A stretch of 64,000 nucleotides of DNA from Acidobacteriaceae bacterium (GCA_025355505.1 JANXZM010000081.1:1-64000), one strand, 5' to 3'. Positions 1 to 8,618 are shown, counted from the stretch's first letter. Program-made: numbers and translations. Notes: generated by a model from the letters alone, not told the origin.

Positions 1-308
1 GGGTTTGGGGGAGGGTAAAACAGCGGATATGACACATTGTTCTAAACGTGTTCTAAGGTCAATTTTATCGTCTTTGGGATCAATTAGTTAGAAGTGACAT
101 GCGGCCAGAGAGACTGCCGCTCATGACTGTGTATAATTCACCACATCTGTGTCTATTATGAGACAGTCTCCGTGGATGAAGGGTGAGCGTCACCAAAACC
201 ACTGAGCACTTACTCCGGCAACAGGTAGGAACTTCGCAGGCACTCGGTCAAGCACCAGTCACTCACTCGGTCACTGAGAGTGTATCAGTAACATGACAGA
301 CCTGTCCC
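1..308. other. Stretch without an intact gene beside the integrase relic
   Basis: I see no credible coding region here. The minus strand, where the adjacent integrase relic should continue, has stops in the frames I checked. A direct repeat of the form GTTC-N7-GTTC sits at about 40-54 and resembles a copy with N6 at about 513-526, so the two flank the relic. This is most likely the decayed body or edge of an old integrated element. Confidence 0.4.
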
Positions 309-479
309 TCAAGAGCGATGCTCGCCGCGTTGAGTGCAGAGGCGATGATGAAAGGAACCATTGCGAGCGCAGAGACGCTCCGTCTTGTGGACTCGATTCG
401 CGCCCTCAGTTGTGCGATACTTCAAGTACCATGTGCGGTTGTCTTCGTTCTCGTAGATCGAACCTTGTTGATGCGCCAT
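309..479 (-). pseudogene. N-terminal relic of a phage-type integrase (tyrosine recombinase)
   Basis: The reading frame starting at ATG 479 has a good ribosome site (GGAGGG, 5 nt upstream) and encodes about 56 residues. They begin MAHQQGSIYE and continue with WYLKYR and a basic segment. This matches the start of the AP2-like, arm-DNA-binding domain of many integrases (Gly-Ser-Ile, then Trp-Tyr-x-x-Tyr-Arg). The frame then stops, and the expected 300 or more residues of core-binding and catalytic domain (R..HxxR..Y) are absent. I read this as a broken integrase next to a tRNA gene. The identification rests on the N-terminal pattern only. Confidence 0.5.
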
Positions 480-570
480 TTCTGCCCTCCAACAAGAGCA
501 GAATAGCAAATTGTTCTAAGATGTTCTACGCACGAAGGTCACATGTCGGTAACACATTGAAAAGAAAGAC

Positions 571-647
571 GCGCCCGAAGCTCAGCTGGATAGAGCGGCA
601 GCCTCCGAAGCAGTAGGTCGGGAGTTCGAATCTCTCCGGGCGCACCA
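571..647 (+). tRNA. tRNA-Arg (anticodon CCG)
   Basis: A 77-nt cloverleaf can be drawn by hand. The acceptor stem is GCGCCCG paired with CGGGCGC. The D arm is GCTC/GAGC with a GG in the loop. The anticodon loop is CTCCGAA with anticodon CCG. The T arm is GGAG/CTCT around TTCGAAT. A 3'-CCA is encoded. The anticodon stem has one A-A mismatch and a G-T pair at its end, which is slightly weak. The tRNA reads codon CGG (arginine). The neighbouring integrase relic lies on its 5' side, not on the 3' side where att sites usually fall. Confidence 0.93.
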
Positions 648-962
648 TTTTCCAAATGAAAGGCCGCGGAATCCACGTGCGCAATCTCGCCGTCGTAGGG
701 CGCCGAAGCGTACTTGTTTTTGTAAGGTTCCGCCGCTCACGCGTAACTCCGCGCCCCCAGCCAACTTCGGAGCGTCCGGAACCCCTTCAGCAGCGGCAAC
801 AACGAGTCGCCAGGAGTACGCCGTCCCCGCCACAGTTCCGTCGCGGACTCTTCCAGTGAAGCCCGCAAACGCCGCGCCGATAACTGAGGTGTAGCAGCCA
901 GAAACTCAGAACCAGGAACCCAGCGAGCGGAGAACCGATGATCGGCAACCAACCAAAGACTG
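648..962. other. Intergenic stretch, no supported gene
   Basis: Between the tRNA and the PpiC-like gene I find no convincing coding region. A 71-codon minus-strand frame (737-952) exists, but it has no recognisable motif and no clear ribosome site. No hairpin with a T-tract was noticed. Confidence 0.4.
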
Positions 963-1940
963 TTAGTGGGTTTGACCGCTCTTCGCCCCGCCGGCAGTGC
1001 CGAAATATTGCTCGTTAAGCGACACTTTCGCCGGTTCAGTAATGTCTTTCATCCAGGAATCCATACGCTTCTTTTGCAGCGTCGTCTTCGCTTCCTTCTT
1101 GACGGATTCGAACGGCGGAACGCTCCTGGAAAGCACTTTGTAAATGTAGTAACCCTCGGGCTCTTCCAGCACTGCTGAAACTTCTCCGGGCTTCAAGTCG
1201 AATACTCCACGGTGAGTCCGCCTGAGCTTTTCGCGTGTCACCTTTCCGAGATTCGTTTCGTCCGACTCCCTCAGATTGGAGGTAGCCAGCACTTCTTTCT
1301 GAAGCGTCTGGAAATCTTCGTCCGCCACTGCCCGAGCGTGAATCTTCTCGGCCAGCGTCTTCATTTCGGGCTCGCTTCCAGGAATAGGCTCTTGCACGCC
1401 GTTCGCCTTCTCCACATATTTGGTACGTGGTGTAAAGATGCGGAGCAGCGCGGCCTGCTCGAATTCGGCGGGGTTTTCCCGATAAAACTTTTCCAGCTCT
1501 TCCGGCGAGATCTGTTCCGACTTTGCCTGCAGGTTATGCACCAGTGTCTGCGTCAACAACTGCAGGCGCGACAGCTCTAACATCCTCTGGAAGTGCGGGT
1601 CTTTTTCCATCCCTTGCTTCTGCGCCGCCCCGGCAAACAACAGGTATTGAGTGTAGACCTGTACAAACTGACCCTTCGCCGTCGGCGTCATCGCCCCCCC
1701 AGCCTCGGCGATTCCGTCATACTCGGAGCGGGTCACGACCGTCCGGCAAGGCGACTTCTCTTTGGCGACGGCAGGGGTGGTTTCGCAAATGCCATCCACG
1801 GTGATCACCGGGGTGTCCGGCCCAACATTGGCCGCGGCCAACGGCGGCGGATCGGTTTTCGCCTGACCCGTCGCTACACGGGTGAGCGACGATGTCCCAA
1901 TCGCCAGGCACAGCATCCACAACAATCTATGATAATGCAC
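963..1940 (-). CDS. Secreted parvulin-type peptidyl-prolyl cis-trans isomerase (PpiC/SurA-like)
   Basis: Predicted periplasmic foldase that isomerises prolyl bonds in exported proteins. I chose the GTG at 1940: GGAGAGG lies 7 nt upstream and the product then starts with a signal peptide (MHYHRLLWMLCLAIG..., cleavage after ATGQA). The open frame extends further upstream but without a ribosome site. The product is about 325 residues. The N-terminal half is a SurA-N-like helical region (PEELEKFYRENPAEFEQA). The C-terminal half fits a rotamase domain: LGKVTREKL...GVFDLKPGEVSAVLEEPEGYYIYKV, here broken by an ellipsis, is the usual parvulin pattern around residues 225-275. It stands alone, with a 200-nt gap before the next gene. 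Substrate unknown. Confidence 0.82.
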   Translation of the reverse strand: MHYHRLLWMLCLAIGTSSLTRVATGQAKTDPPPLAAANVGPDTPVITVDGICETTPAVAKEKSPCRTVVTRSEYDGIAEAGGAMTPTAKGQFVQVYTQYLLFAGAAQKQGMEKDPHFQRMLELSRLQLLTQTLVHNLQAKSEQISPEELEKFYRENPAEFEQAALLRIFTPRTKYVEKANGVQEPIPGSEPEMKTLAEKIHARAVADEDFQTLQKEVLATSNLRESDETNLGKVTREKLRRTHRGVFDLKPGEVSAVLEEPEGYYIYKVLSRSVPPFESVKKEAKTTLQKKRMDSWMKDITEPAKVSLNEQYFGTAGGAKSGQTH

Positions 1941-2142
1941 GTTTATTCCTCTCCGGTGGACATTGGAAGCTTCTGATGCTACCACGCCTCCGTCCGGTAG
2001 TGGACAACAGGTGGGCCCGCGAACGCTGCTGAGAGCGATCCGCAACTGAAAAGGTCCAAGAATTGTCATCCGACCCTGAGGAGCGGGATCTGCAGTATTG
2101 TCAGAAGTTGAATCGCAGGCCATGTTCACGAACGAAGCTCGC

Positions 2143-2182
2143 AAAAAAAAGCCGGGCGGAACTGAAAGGCAGCCCGCCCGGC
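2143..2182 (-). terminator. Rho-independent terminator of the secreted-protein gene
   Basis: A perfect 9-bp GC-rich stem, GCCGGGCGG (2151-2159) with CCGCCCGGC (2174-2182), is preceded on the plus strand by eight A residues. Read on the minus strand this is a hairpin followed by a T-tract, about 27 nt after the stop codon at 2209. Confidence 0.88.
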
Positions 2183-2208
2183 CAGAGCACTATTTCGTGA
2201 GGTTCGGA

Positions 2209-3948
2209 CTAAAGATCTCCGTCGCTCTTGAAAGCGTTCGCGGAAATACACGTTCCCCAACCGCCGGCCGCGGTATACATGCCGCTGCCCCAAGTGCGGG
2301 GCACGCCTTTGACACCCGGTATGTCGGGAGCCGCCGCCGAGTAATCTCCCCAACGACCACTGTACGCATTATTAGCCTGGCAGCTGAAAATGCCCCCGTC
2401 GTGGAAGGGAGTGTTCCAGGTAACGCGGTTCGACGTATAGAACTGGCCCGGGGAAGTGCCGGTGTTGGAGAAGGTCGCGTACATTGTCCAGTTGTTCTCC
2501 GGCGTCGGCGCGATATCCCCGAAATAAGCCTCTCCACTGTGACCGCCGCCGCAGTCGTAGCAGAACTCCTGCTCTATTTTCACGTCGGACAAAGTAGCAC
2601 AGAGGTTCGTGAAGGCCCCCGTGCAAGCGCCGCCATTATCGTTGAGGTAAGGATGGACCGCCCAGCCCAGGATCGCGCTGGTCCCCCCATTGTTCGTGTC
2701 AATGGTGGGGAACAGCCGTCCGGCAGAGTAGTGCACCATGCCCGTGATACGGTTGTCGAGGGTTTCGATACAACTGCTACAGAAGCTTGCATTGTCGGCC
2801 GCTCCCGGAAACGTGTACTGCGAAGTAGTGCCACAGCCGGTCCAGAAGCCAGAGGCAATAGGCCCTGGGCTGCCGGCTTGCGGCACGGAGTTGGAGAACG
2901 ACCAGACGATCACGCCAGAATCGGGGACGCCGGCGCCGCAGAACCCGCTCCCGTTGAAGTTAAGAGTTTGGATCGCGAACTGCGCCCTGGGCTTCTCTCC
3001 CGGCTCATAAACATTCACCGGTTGAAGCGTATCCAGCGGCAAGCCACCCAGGTTGAAGCCAGCGAAGGTGTTGAAGCTGAATCCAGGAGCGGCAAACAGC
3101 TTCTTCTTGGGAAGAAGCAGGCACTCGGAATAGAATCCGCCGTTGTTCGCGAAAAAGTTGTCGCAAACCGTGACAACCGAGTTGGATGGGTTGGAGGCAA
3201 AGTTGCCCCAAGTCTGTCCGAGCGTGGGGTAATCGGCAATACCGGGGCCCCTATCGAAGCTGTGGATAGTCCACAACCCTGTGGGGTTAGAAGTCTGACT
3301 GGTTGCCACGTATAAAGTCCCGTTGCCGCCGCTGACAAAGTAATCGACAACGACGATGAATTTTTTGTTGACAAAGTCGTAGGTGGCACGCGGATCGAAG
3401 CAGCCGGCGCCGCCGGAGTTCGGAACCTGGCCGATGAAGGTGCAAAGGTCGGTCACCTTGAGAAGCGCGCCGGCCGTGCTGTAAACCGCGATGCACTCAT
3501 TCACGGTCTGCACTACAAATCCGCCGCCCACCGCCAACCCCATGTCCGAGGGCACCCAGCCCAAACCATTACAGCCTTGGGATTGGCCGAGAATATCAAA
3601 GAAGTTTCCCGGGGTGTCGCCCACGTGTTGCCGGGGAATAAGCTGATTCGCCGCCGCATCCCCAGGCCGTGTGCTGAGACCGGCGCGAGACGCCGCTTCT
3701 TTGGCCGCCTGGTATTGCGCATCCGTGAAGTGCGGGTTGCGATGTACTGGAGACTGCTTGAAACCGGCAATATCGGACGGACTCCGGTCAGGAAGGTCCG
3801 ACATGACCACTTCCCGTCCAACTCCAACTTGTTCGAGTCTCGATTGAGCGGTGGCTTGAGGCCGAGTGCCGGCCATGACGACGGACGCGGTCATCAAAAG
3901 CGTACAACACACAACCAGCGATGCCGCTGCGAATGCAAACTTCTTCAT
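2209..3948 (-). CDS. Large secreted protein of unknown function
   Basis: The product is 579 residues from ATG 3948, which has GGAGGG 6-7 nt upstream; the frame continues further 5' without a ribosome site. It starts with a clear signal peptide (MKKFAFAAASLVVCCTLLMTA, cleaved near VVMAG). The mature protein is rich in Gly, Asn, Ser and aromatic residues, with many Cys (for example FCYDCGGGHSGEAYFG), as expected of a disulfide-bonded extracytoplasmic beta-rich protein. Segments such as DPRATYDFVNKKFIVVVDYF and TYPTLGQTW-like blades suggest a propeller-like repeat fold, but I cannot name a family. The gene is monocistronic: a long structured leader precedes it and a strong terminator follows. 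No catalytic motif is recognised. Confidence 0.72.
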   Translation of the reverse strand: MKKFAFAAASLVVCCTLLMTASVVMAGTRPQATAQSRLEQVGVGREVVMSDLPDRSPSDIAGFKQSPVHRNPHFTDAQYQAAKEAASRAGLSTRPGDAAANQLIPRQHVGDTPGNFFDILGQSQGCNGLGWVPSDMGLAVGGGFVVQTVNECIAVYSTAGALLKVTDLCTFIGQVPNSGGAGCFDPRATYDFVNKKFIVVVDYFVSGGNGTLYVATSQTSNPTGLWTIHSFDRGPGIADYPTLGQTWGNFASNPSNSVVTVCDNFFANNGGFYSECLLLPKKKLFAAPGFSFNTFAGFNLGGLPLDTLQPVNVYEPGEKPRAQFAIQTLNFNGSGFCGAGVPDSGVIVWSFSNSVPQAGSPGPIASGFWTGCGTTSQYTFPGAADNASFCSSCIETLDNRITGMVHYSAGRLFPTIDTNNGGTSAILGWAVHPYLNDNGGACTGAFTNLCATLSDVKIEQEFCYDCGGGHSGEAYFGDIAPTPENNWTMYATFSNTGTSPGQFYTSNRVTWNTPFHDGGIFSCQANNAYSGRWGDYSAAAPDIPGVKGVPRTWGSGMYTAAGGWGTCISANAFKSDGDL

Positions 3949-4250
3949 ATATTTACCCTCCCAAAAACCTGTTGTGCCTTCGTTTAGGTTAGCTCCGCAC
4001 GGCGCGGAGGTCTTAGCCTTTCGGTTGGTACCTACGTGGTGGTTATGGTCCAACAGAACTCGTTTCCAATACGGTTGCAGTTTTTCCCAGGCAACTCCCT
4101 GGGTTCGTGCCCGTTTCCGCGAAGGGGGACATTAAGGAAGCCCTCGCTACTTGCTGCTCACTGAGAACCGAATCCGAGACTCCGCATTCGAGGGGGAAGT
4201 GTGGGCTAACTACCCACGCTAGTTGGGAATCATTATGACCCGTTCGCGAC
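3949..4250 (-). promoter_or_regulatory. Long, hairpin-rich 5' leader of the secreted-protein gene
   Basis: About 300 nt upstream of ATG 3948 are non-coding and contain several stable hairpins on the minus strand. They are GTGGG...CCCAC (distal), CCCAGG-gagttg-CCTGGG (about 4089-4106) and CTCCGC-gccgt-GCGGAG (about 3993-4009), the last next to the run ACCGAAAGG. The spacing suggests a transcribed structured leader. I could not match it to a known riboswitch consensus. It lacks the GCAAAGC-type core of the c-di-GMP-I class. Confidence 0.35.
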
Positions 4251-4505
4251 TGGAGTCAAGAAAAATCGCGTTGTGCACGCGGATTTTCACTGGTGCTGAG
4301 TAATGCAGTTTTCTCTGGTGCTGAGTAATGCAGATGTACTGCAAAAGTTTTCAGAGTTGTCTTCTGGTAAGAACGAAACGGGCCGCCGAAAGCGGTACTG
4401 AAGGGCCGCTCTTCCACGGTGATCCACACATTCGTAAGTTTTTCCGCAAGCTGTGGAGCCGTGCTCTTCCCAAAACCTTTGCCAGAACCATTTATGGAAA
4501 CAGTC
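4251..4505. other. Intergenic stretch with a short direct repeat
   Basis: A non-coding segment between the S9 peptidase stop and the leader of the secreted-protein gene. Apart from the 18-bp repeat listed separately, I recognise nothing. A minus-strand frame (4256-4531) covers it but shows no family features. Confidence 0.35.
4291..4333. repeat. Two direct copies of an 18-bp sequence
   Basis: TGGTGCTGAGTAATGCAG occurs at 4291-4308 and again at 4316-4333, with a 25-bp period. The copies are identical. The sequence is not palindromic and no transposase lies next to it. It could be a scar of a mobile element or a protein-binding array. Confidence 0.7.
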
Positions 4506-6686
4506 CTAGTTCGAGCCCGTAACCCCGCCATACTTGGCCAGCCACTTCAACTCTTCGCGCACTTTGATCTTTCCATGCCACGGATTCTTCGCGAGCGAAT
4601 GGCCTTCCCCTGGGAAGATCAGTAAGTTGCTCGGAACATTCAGCTGGTGCAGAGCGCGATCGAGCAGGTAGTCCTCGAGCACCGCAACCCGAACATCGTC
4701 GGCTCCCGCGACCATGTGGGTCGGCGTTCGGACCTTATTGAGTTGATAGATCGCGCCTTCGCTGCGATAGCGATCTGGAGTTTCCCAGGGCAGTCCGCCG
4801 AAAAAATAAGCGTCGTCGAAGGTGGTGTCGTCGTTGCCCCAGTTGGCGACGTGCTCCACCGCGCCGGCGCCGGTGACGGCGGCCTTAAAGCGAGTGGTCT
4901 GCGTGATCAGCCAGTTCGTCATGTAACCGCCGTAGCTGTAGCCGCCGACGGTCAACTGCTTCGCATCGGCAATCCCGTCTTTTACCAGCGCATCGACGCC
5001 GGTCAATATATCTTTGCCGGGCCGGGAAACAATTTCAGGAACGATCTGCAGCGCGAACTTGTCTCCGTAGCCGGTCGACCCGCGATAGTTCGGCTCGAAT
5101 ACCAGCCAGCCCGCGGTCGCGGCCATGCGATCCCACTGATACCAGTCTGCCTCAAAGTGGTTGCCATCGGCATCCTGCGGCCCGCCGTGGATCAACACAA
5201 ACATAGGCAGGTTCTTTGCCTCGAACTTTCCTGGCGGATACATCAGCATGCCTTCGACCGGCGTGCCGTCGTCGGAGGTCCAACGATAGGGCTTGGCCTT
5301 CGGCAGTTCTCGCTCGGAGAACAGCTTGTTGAAAGAAGTGATGGGCCGCGCCTGTGCCAGTTTGTCGGGACCATCGGCGATGTAAACCTCGGTGGGCCGC
5401 TCGGTTGCCGAATATGCAAAGGCAAGGCGCGAGCTTTGTGATGCGGCAGCGGGCGCTTCATAGGTTCCGGCCCATCCTTCGCGCTTCACGATGGCGGCTA
5501 TAGGATTAGCTTGCGAAACCAACTGCACCTCGGTCCCCATGCGACAGGCGCACAGCACCGAGCCGTCGGGAAGCGGCGTGTAACGCACGACTTCGCCCGG
5601 GTATTCGGCAAACCAGCGCTGAACTTCTCTTTTGTCCGATGTGACGCCCGCGTCGACCCAGTAGAGGCGCGGTTGTGGATCTTCATACTTTCGTTCCAGC
5701 GATCCCAGGTTGACCTGAAAAAACAGATGGCGATTATCCGGAGCCCAGTCCAGATTGAGTTCGACGGCTTCGTTGTGGGTCAGGCGGATGGGCGCGGATT
5801 CCGGCGCATTATTGGTTAAACTGACGAGGTAAAGTTCGATGTCTTCGACTTTCTCCTGACGCTCGGATACGGACGAAGTGACAAAAGCCAACCGCTGGCC
5901 GTCGCGCGAGATGCTGATTTGATCCACCCGCAGAGGCGTGCGAGCGAATGCAACAGCGCCGGGCGTGGCGCCGGAATCTTTTTCCGCGTCGGGCCGCTCT
6001 TTGGAACCGAGCGCGGCGTGGCGTGCCAGCGCTTCGTCGAGCGTGACGCGGAAAATCACGTCGCCGCGCTCATCGCCGCGGTAACGGATCACGTCTTTCC
6101 AATCTTTCTTGTGATCGTCGTTCTGCTGCTTGGTCCAGGGTTGGCGGGCAGCAAAAACGATTGCTTTCGAATCCCGAGACCAGGCGAAGGCGTGGACTTC
6201 GTCCTCACCTGAGGTGACGGCAAAGGCCTCGCCGCCGCTGGGCGAAATCAGGAACAGTTGGGCGACGTCTTTATCTTTATCTTTATCTTTACCGTCTTTT
6301 TCTTTGCTGTCACCCGCGTCTGCATCTTTGGCATCGGCGGCTTTGCGTTCCGAAAGGAACGCAATCCACTGGCCGTCGGGCGACCATTGCGGCGAGCTGT
6401 CATGCCCGGATTGGGTCAACTGCGTCAGACTTCCAGCGCTGGCCGCGGTCCGATAGAGCCAGAGTTCTTTGCGGAAGATCTGCTGCTCCCAGTCGGCTTT
6501 TTCCGTTTCGATGACGGCGGAGTTGCCATCCGGCGATACCTTTACCGCAGGGAAGCTGACCGAGTTGAAGAACTCATCGAGCGTGAGCGTGGGCTTTGCG
6601 GTTTGGGCCTGGGCAAAGATCGAATGGGTAAAGATCGAAGCAGAAATCGCGGAAACGAGCGAGACAAGCAGGATTGATCGTCGCAT
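4506..6686 (-). CDS. Secreted S9-family serine peptidase (prolyl oligopeptidase / acylaminoacyl-peptidase type)
   Basis: Periplasmic exopeptidase or oligopeptidase of about 726 residues. A signal peptide (MRRSILLVSLVSAISASIF, cleaved near IFAQA) supports ATG 6686. In-frame ATG 6704 and TTG 6710 are alternatives, and none has a strong ribosome site. The N-terminal half is a WD40-like propeller (SPDGNSAVIE, WSPDGQWIAF, WAPDNRHLFF). The C-terminal alpha/beta hydrolase holds the nucleophile elbow GGYSYGGYM around residue 590, the acid in AGADDVR and the catalytic His in GEGHSLA. An unusual acidic/basic linker of DK repeats near residues 135-150 is encoded by a tandem TTTATC hexamer (6269-6290, plus strand). 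Exact cleavage specificity cannot be read from sequence. Confidence 0.9.
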   Translation of the reverse strand: MRRSILLVSLVSAISASIFTHSIFAQAQTAKPTLTLDEFFNSVSFPAVKVSPDGNSAVIETEKADWEQQIFRKELWLYRTAASAGSLTQLTQSGHDSSPQWSPDGQWIAFLSERKAADAKDADAGDSKEKDGKDKDKDKDVAQLFLISPSGGEAFAVTSGEDEVHAFAWSRDSKAIVFAARQPWTKQQNDDHKKDWKDVIRYRGDERGDVIFRVTLDEALARHAALGSKERPDAEKDSGATPGAVAFARTPLRVDQISISRDGQRLAFVTSSVSERQEKVEDIELYLVSLTNNAPESAPIRLTHNEAVELNLDWAPDNRHLFFQVNLGSLERKYEDPQPRLYWVDAGVTSDKREVQRWFAEYPGEVVRYTPLPDGSVLCACRMGTEVQLVSQANPIAAIVKREGWAGTYEAPAAASQSSRLAFAYSATERPTEVYIADGPDKLAQARPITSFNKLFSERELPKAKPYRWTSDDGTPVEGMLMYPPGKFEAKNLPMFVLIHGGPQDADGNHFEADWYQWDRMAATAGWLVFEPNYRGSTGYGDKFALQIVPEIVSRPGKDILTGVDALVKDGIADAKQLTVGGYSYGGYMTNWLITQTTRFKAAVTGAGAVEHVANWGNDDTTFDDAYFFGGLPWETPDRYRSEGAIYQLNKVRTPTHMVAGADDVRVAVLEDYLLDRALHQLNVPSNLLIFPGEGHSLAKNPWHGKIKVREELKWLAKYGGVTGSN

Positions 6687-6848
6687 AGAATTTTCGATAA
6701 ACATTTCCAAGAACTACGAGGTATACACTGCGGGCGCAGCCGGTGGCAAACTTTCGCCGGAGTCTTCATCCTGAAAACCAATGTGGCGGTGGAGAACCCG
6801 GTGTGCCTCCACCGTATGCCTCACGACGGGGCCACAATGGCAGGCTGT

Positions 6849-7460
6849 CTACGGTGCCGTCGGTTGAGCGTTGCGCAGCGCCTCATCCAGCGTCTGATTG
6901 CTGGGTACGTTTTGGTCCACCACGCGCCAGCCGTCGTCATAGCCACGGAATCCGACGGTTGAACGATAGCGCACTCCGCTGTCGTAAAGCGCCGCGCCCA
7001 CCTGATTGATAGATACCCAACGCCAGGTGAACTCGACGTCGGCGAAGTTAGCAGCCTTGCTGATTCCGGAAACGTTCAGCAGTTCGCGGCGCGCGACTTG
7101 GAGTGCCATCGGGCCATTGTCGGGCAACGCTTTGGTGATCAGGGGCCGTATCGTATCCACTCCTAGCGGCGTGAGCAATACGTCCCAGCAGGGAGGAGGA
7201 TCGACTCCGGCGGGACACTTCTGCTCGGTGCCGATGATCCATCCGCGGCGCTGTAACAGCATGAAGTCGGGAGAACTGAAATCCTGGTTGGAAACGATGC
7301 CGGTCCTGAGCCAGAACAATTGCGGCGCTTTGAAGGCATCGGAGGCCGAGATCAAATCGGCGGCGAGCCTTCGCGTCAGGAAATCGCGCGGAGAACAGCC
7401 CAGCCCCAGACACAACAAGATTGCCAGCAGCAATGTTTTAGTCGCTTTTGTGGTGCTCAT
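6849..7460 (-). CDS. Lipoprotein of unknown function
   Basis: A 203-residue protein starting MSTTKATKTLLLAILLCLGLGCS. The hydrophobic segment ending LGLGC is a lipobox, so Cys22 is probably acylated after signal peptidase II cleavage. The rest is soluble, with no motif that I recognise (WRWVSINQVGAALYDSG and a C-terminal TLDEALRN). The start at ATG 7460 lies 9 nt after the stop of the upstream AmrS gene, so the two are probably co-transcribed. Function unknown. Confidence 0.7.
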   Translation of the reverse strand: MSTTKATKTLLLAILLCLGLGCSPRDFLTRRLAADLISASDAFKAPQLFWLRTGIVSNQDFSSPDFMLLQRRGWIIGTEQKCPAGVDPPPCWDVLLTPLGVDTIRPLITKALPDNGPMALQVARRELLNVSGISKAANFADVEFTWRWVSINQVGAALYDSGVRYRSTVGFRGYDDGWRVVDQNVPSNQTLDEALRNAQPTAP

Positions 7461-7469
7461 GAATGTTGA

Positions 7470-8618
7470 CTATGGTTGCGAAAGGATTTTAACCAATTGC
7501 GGGTGCCTGCGGGGCAGAAAAGGCGAGGCGGCAATCTGACCGCCAAATTTCTTTGACCAGCGGCCAGGGACGGGCGCGTGGCAGGCCGGGCAATCGCCTT
7601 GCGGAGTCAAGTTGTACTTTTCGATCGAATATCCATAGCGCTGGATCAGCATCTCGCCGCACTGATGACAATGAGTATCTTCCAGACCCTGTACCTGGCC
7701 GGAAAAGTTGCCGGCGTATATGTAGCGCAGTCCAGCTTCGCGGCCGATAGCGGCGGCGCGCAGAAGATCTTCAGGACGCGTATCGGCAGGCGACGTCATT
7801 TTGTAGTCCTGGTGAAAGGCGGTGACATGCCATGGGATGTCGCGCGAAACGCCAGCCACAAACGCGGTCAGCTTCCGCAGTTCGTCGTCGCTGTCGTTGA
7901 AGCCGGGAATGAGTAAGGTTACGATCTCCAGCCACACGCCCATCCGATGCAGACTACGGATCGTGTCGAGGATCGGCTGCAAGCGTCCGCCGAGCTGGCG
8001 ATAGTGACGATCGTCGAAGCTCTTGAGATCCACTTTGTAGAGGTCGATCCAGGGATGGAGATACTCGAGCACCTGCGGAGTCCCGTTGCCATTCGAAACA
8101 AACGCGGTGAGCAAACCTGCCTGGCGGGCCTGGCGGAAAACGGCAACCGCCCACTCGCTGGTGATAAGCGGCTCGTTATAGGTGCTGACCACAACTTTCG
8201 CGCCTTGAGCAAGCGCGTCTTTGATCAGCAGTTCTGGATCGGCTTCGAGCGGCGGTGAGACAGCGTTCGGGTCGCGCAACGCCTGCGAAGTAACCCAGTT
8301 CTGGCAATAGGCGCAGTGCAGATCGCAGCCCAGCATTCCGAAACTGTAAGCGAGGGCTCCGGGGTGAGCGTGGAAAAACGGCTTCTTCTCGATCGGGTCA
8401 CACTGCACTCCGGCAACGTAGCCCCAGGGAACGTAGAGCGTGCCACCGTGGTTGAAACGAACCTTGCAGACACCGGGTTGTCCCTCGGGAATCGGGCAGC
8501 AGTGGCCGCAGGCATAGCAGCGCACGCGATTGCGATCCAGCTTTTCCCAAAGAGCGGGATCGCCTTCGCGGACGCGGTCGTCGGCCGTGAGGATGTCGCG
8601 CAGCGTGGCCACACCCAT
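7470..8618 (-). CDS. amrS: AmmeMemoRadiSam-system radical SAM protein (AmrS-like)
   Basis: A 382-residue radical SAM enzyme. The 4Fe-4S/SAM motif is CDLHCAYC (Cys98, Cys102, Cys105), matching CxxxCxxC. An extra N-terminal Cys cluster (CYACGHCC...GVC, residues 34-51) and a C-terminal CHQCGEMLIQRYG / CPACHAPVPG pair probably bind further metal. The order of these blocks fits the AmrS (PFL-activating-enzyme-like) family, formerly annotated as a pyruvate-formate-lyase activase. Its chemistry is not settled. The usual partners AmmeMemo (AmrB) and AMMECR1 (AmrA) are not in the window. ATG 8618 is the only reasonable start. Confidence 0.88.
   Translation of the reverse strand: MGVATLRDILTADDRVREGDPALWEKLDRNRVRCYACGHCCPIPEGQPGVCKVRFNHGGTLYVPWGYVAGVQCDPIEKKPFFHAHPGALAYSFGMLGCDLHCAYCQNWVTSQALRDPNAVSPPLEADPELLIKDALAQGAKVVVSTYNEPLITSEWAVAVFRQARQAGLLTAFVSNGNGTPQVLEYLHPWIDLYKVDLKSFDDRHYRQLGGRLQPILDTIRSLHRMGVWLEIVTLLIPGFNDSDDELRKLTAFVAGVSRDIPWHVTAFHQDYKMTSPADTRPEDLLRAAAIGREAGLRYIYAGNFSGQVQGLEDTHCHQCGEMLIQRYGYSIEKYNLTPQGDCPACHAPVPGRWSKKFGGQIAASPFLPRRHPQLVKILSQP

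Noticed and set aside
737-952. 71-codon minus-strand frame after the PpiC-like gene
   Set aside because: No clear ribosome site and no recognisable sequence. It could be a real small gene, but the support is too thin.
2098-3315. 405-codon plus-strand frame opposite the secreted protein
   Set aside because: It runs through the terminator hairpin of the minus-strand gene and antisense to a protein with a signal peptide and good ribosome site. High GC explains the lack of stops.
3949-4100. Possible c-di-GMP-I (GEMM) riboswitch
   Set aside because: The ACCGAAAGG run suggested it, but the conserved core around GGGACGCAAAGC and the 3' receptor half are not present.
4256-4531. 91-codon minus-strand frame over the 18-bp repeats
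   Set aside because: It starts within the S9 peptidase gene and lacks family features. A GKGFGKST stretch looks like a P-loop but has no other ATPase motif.
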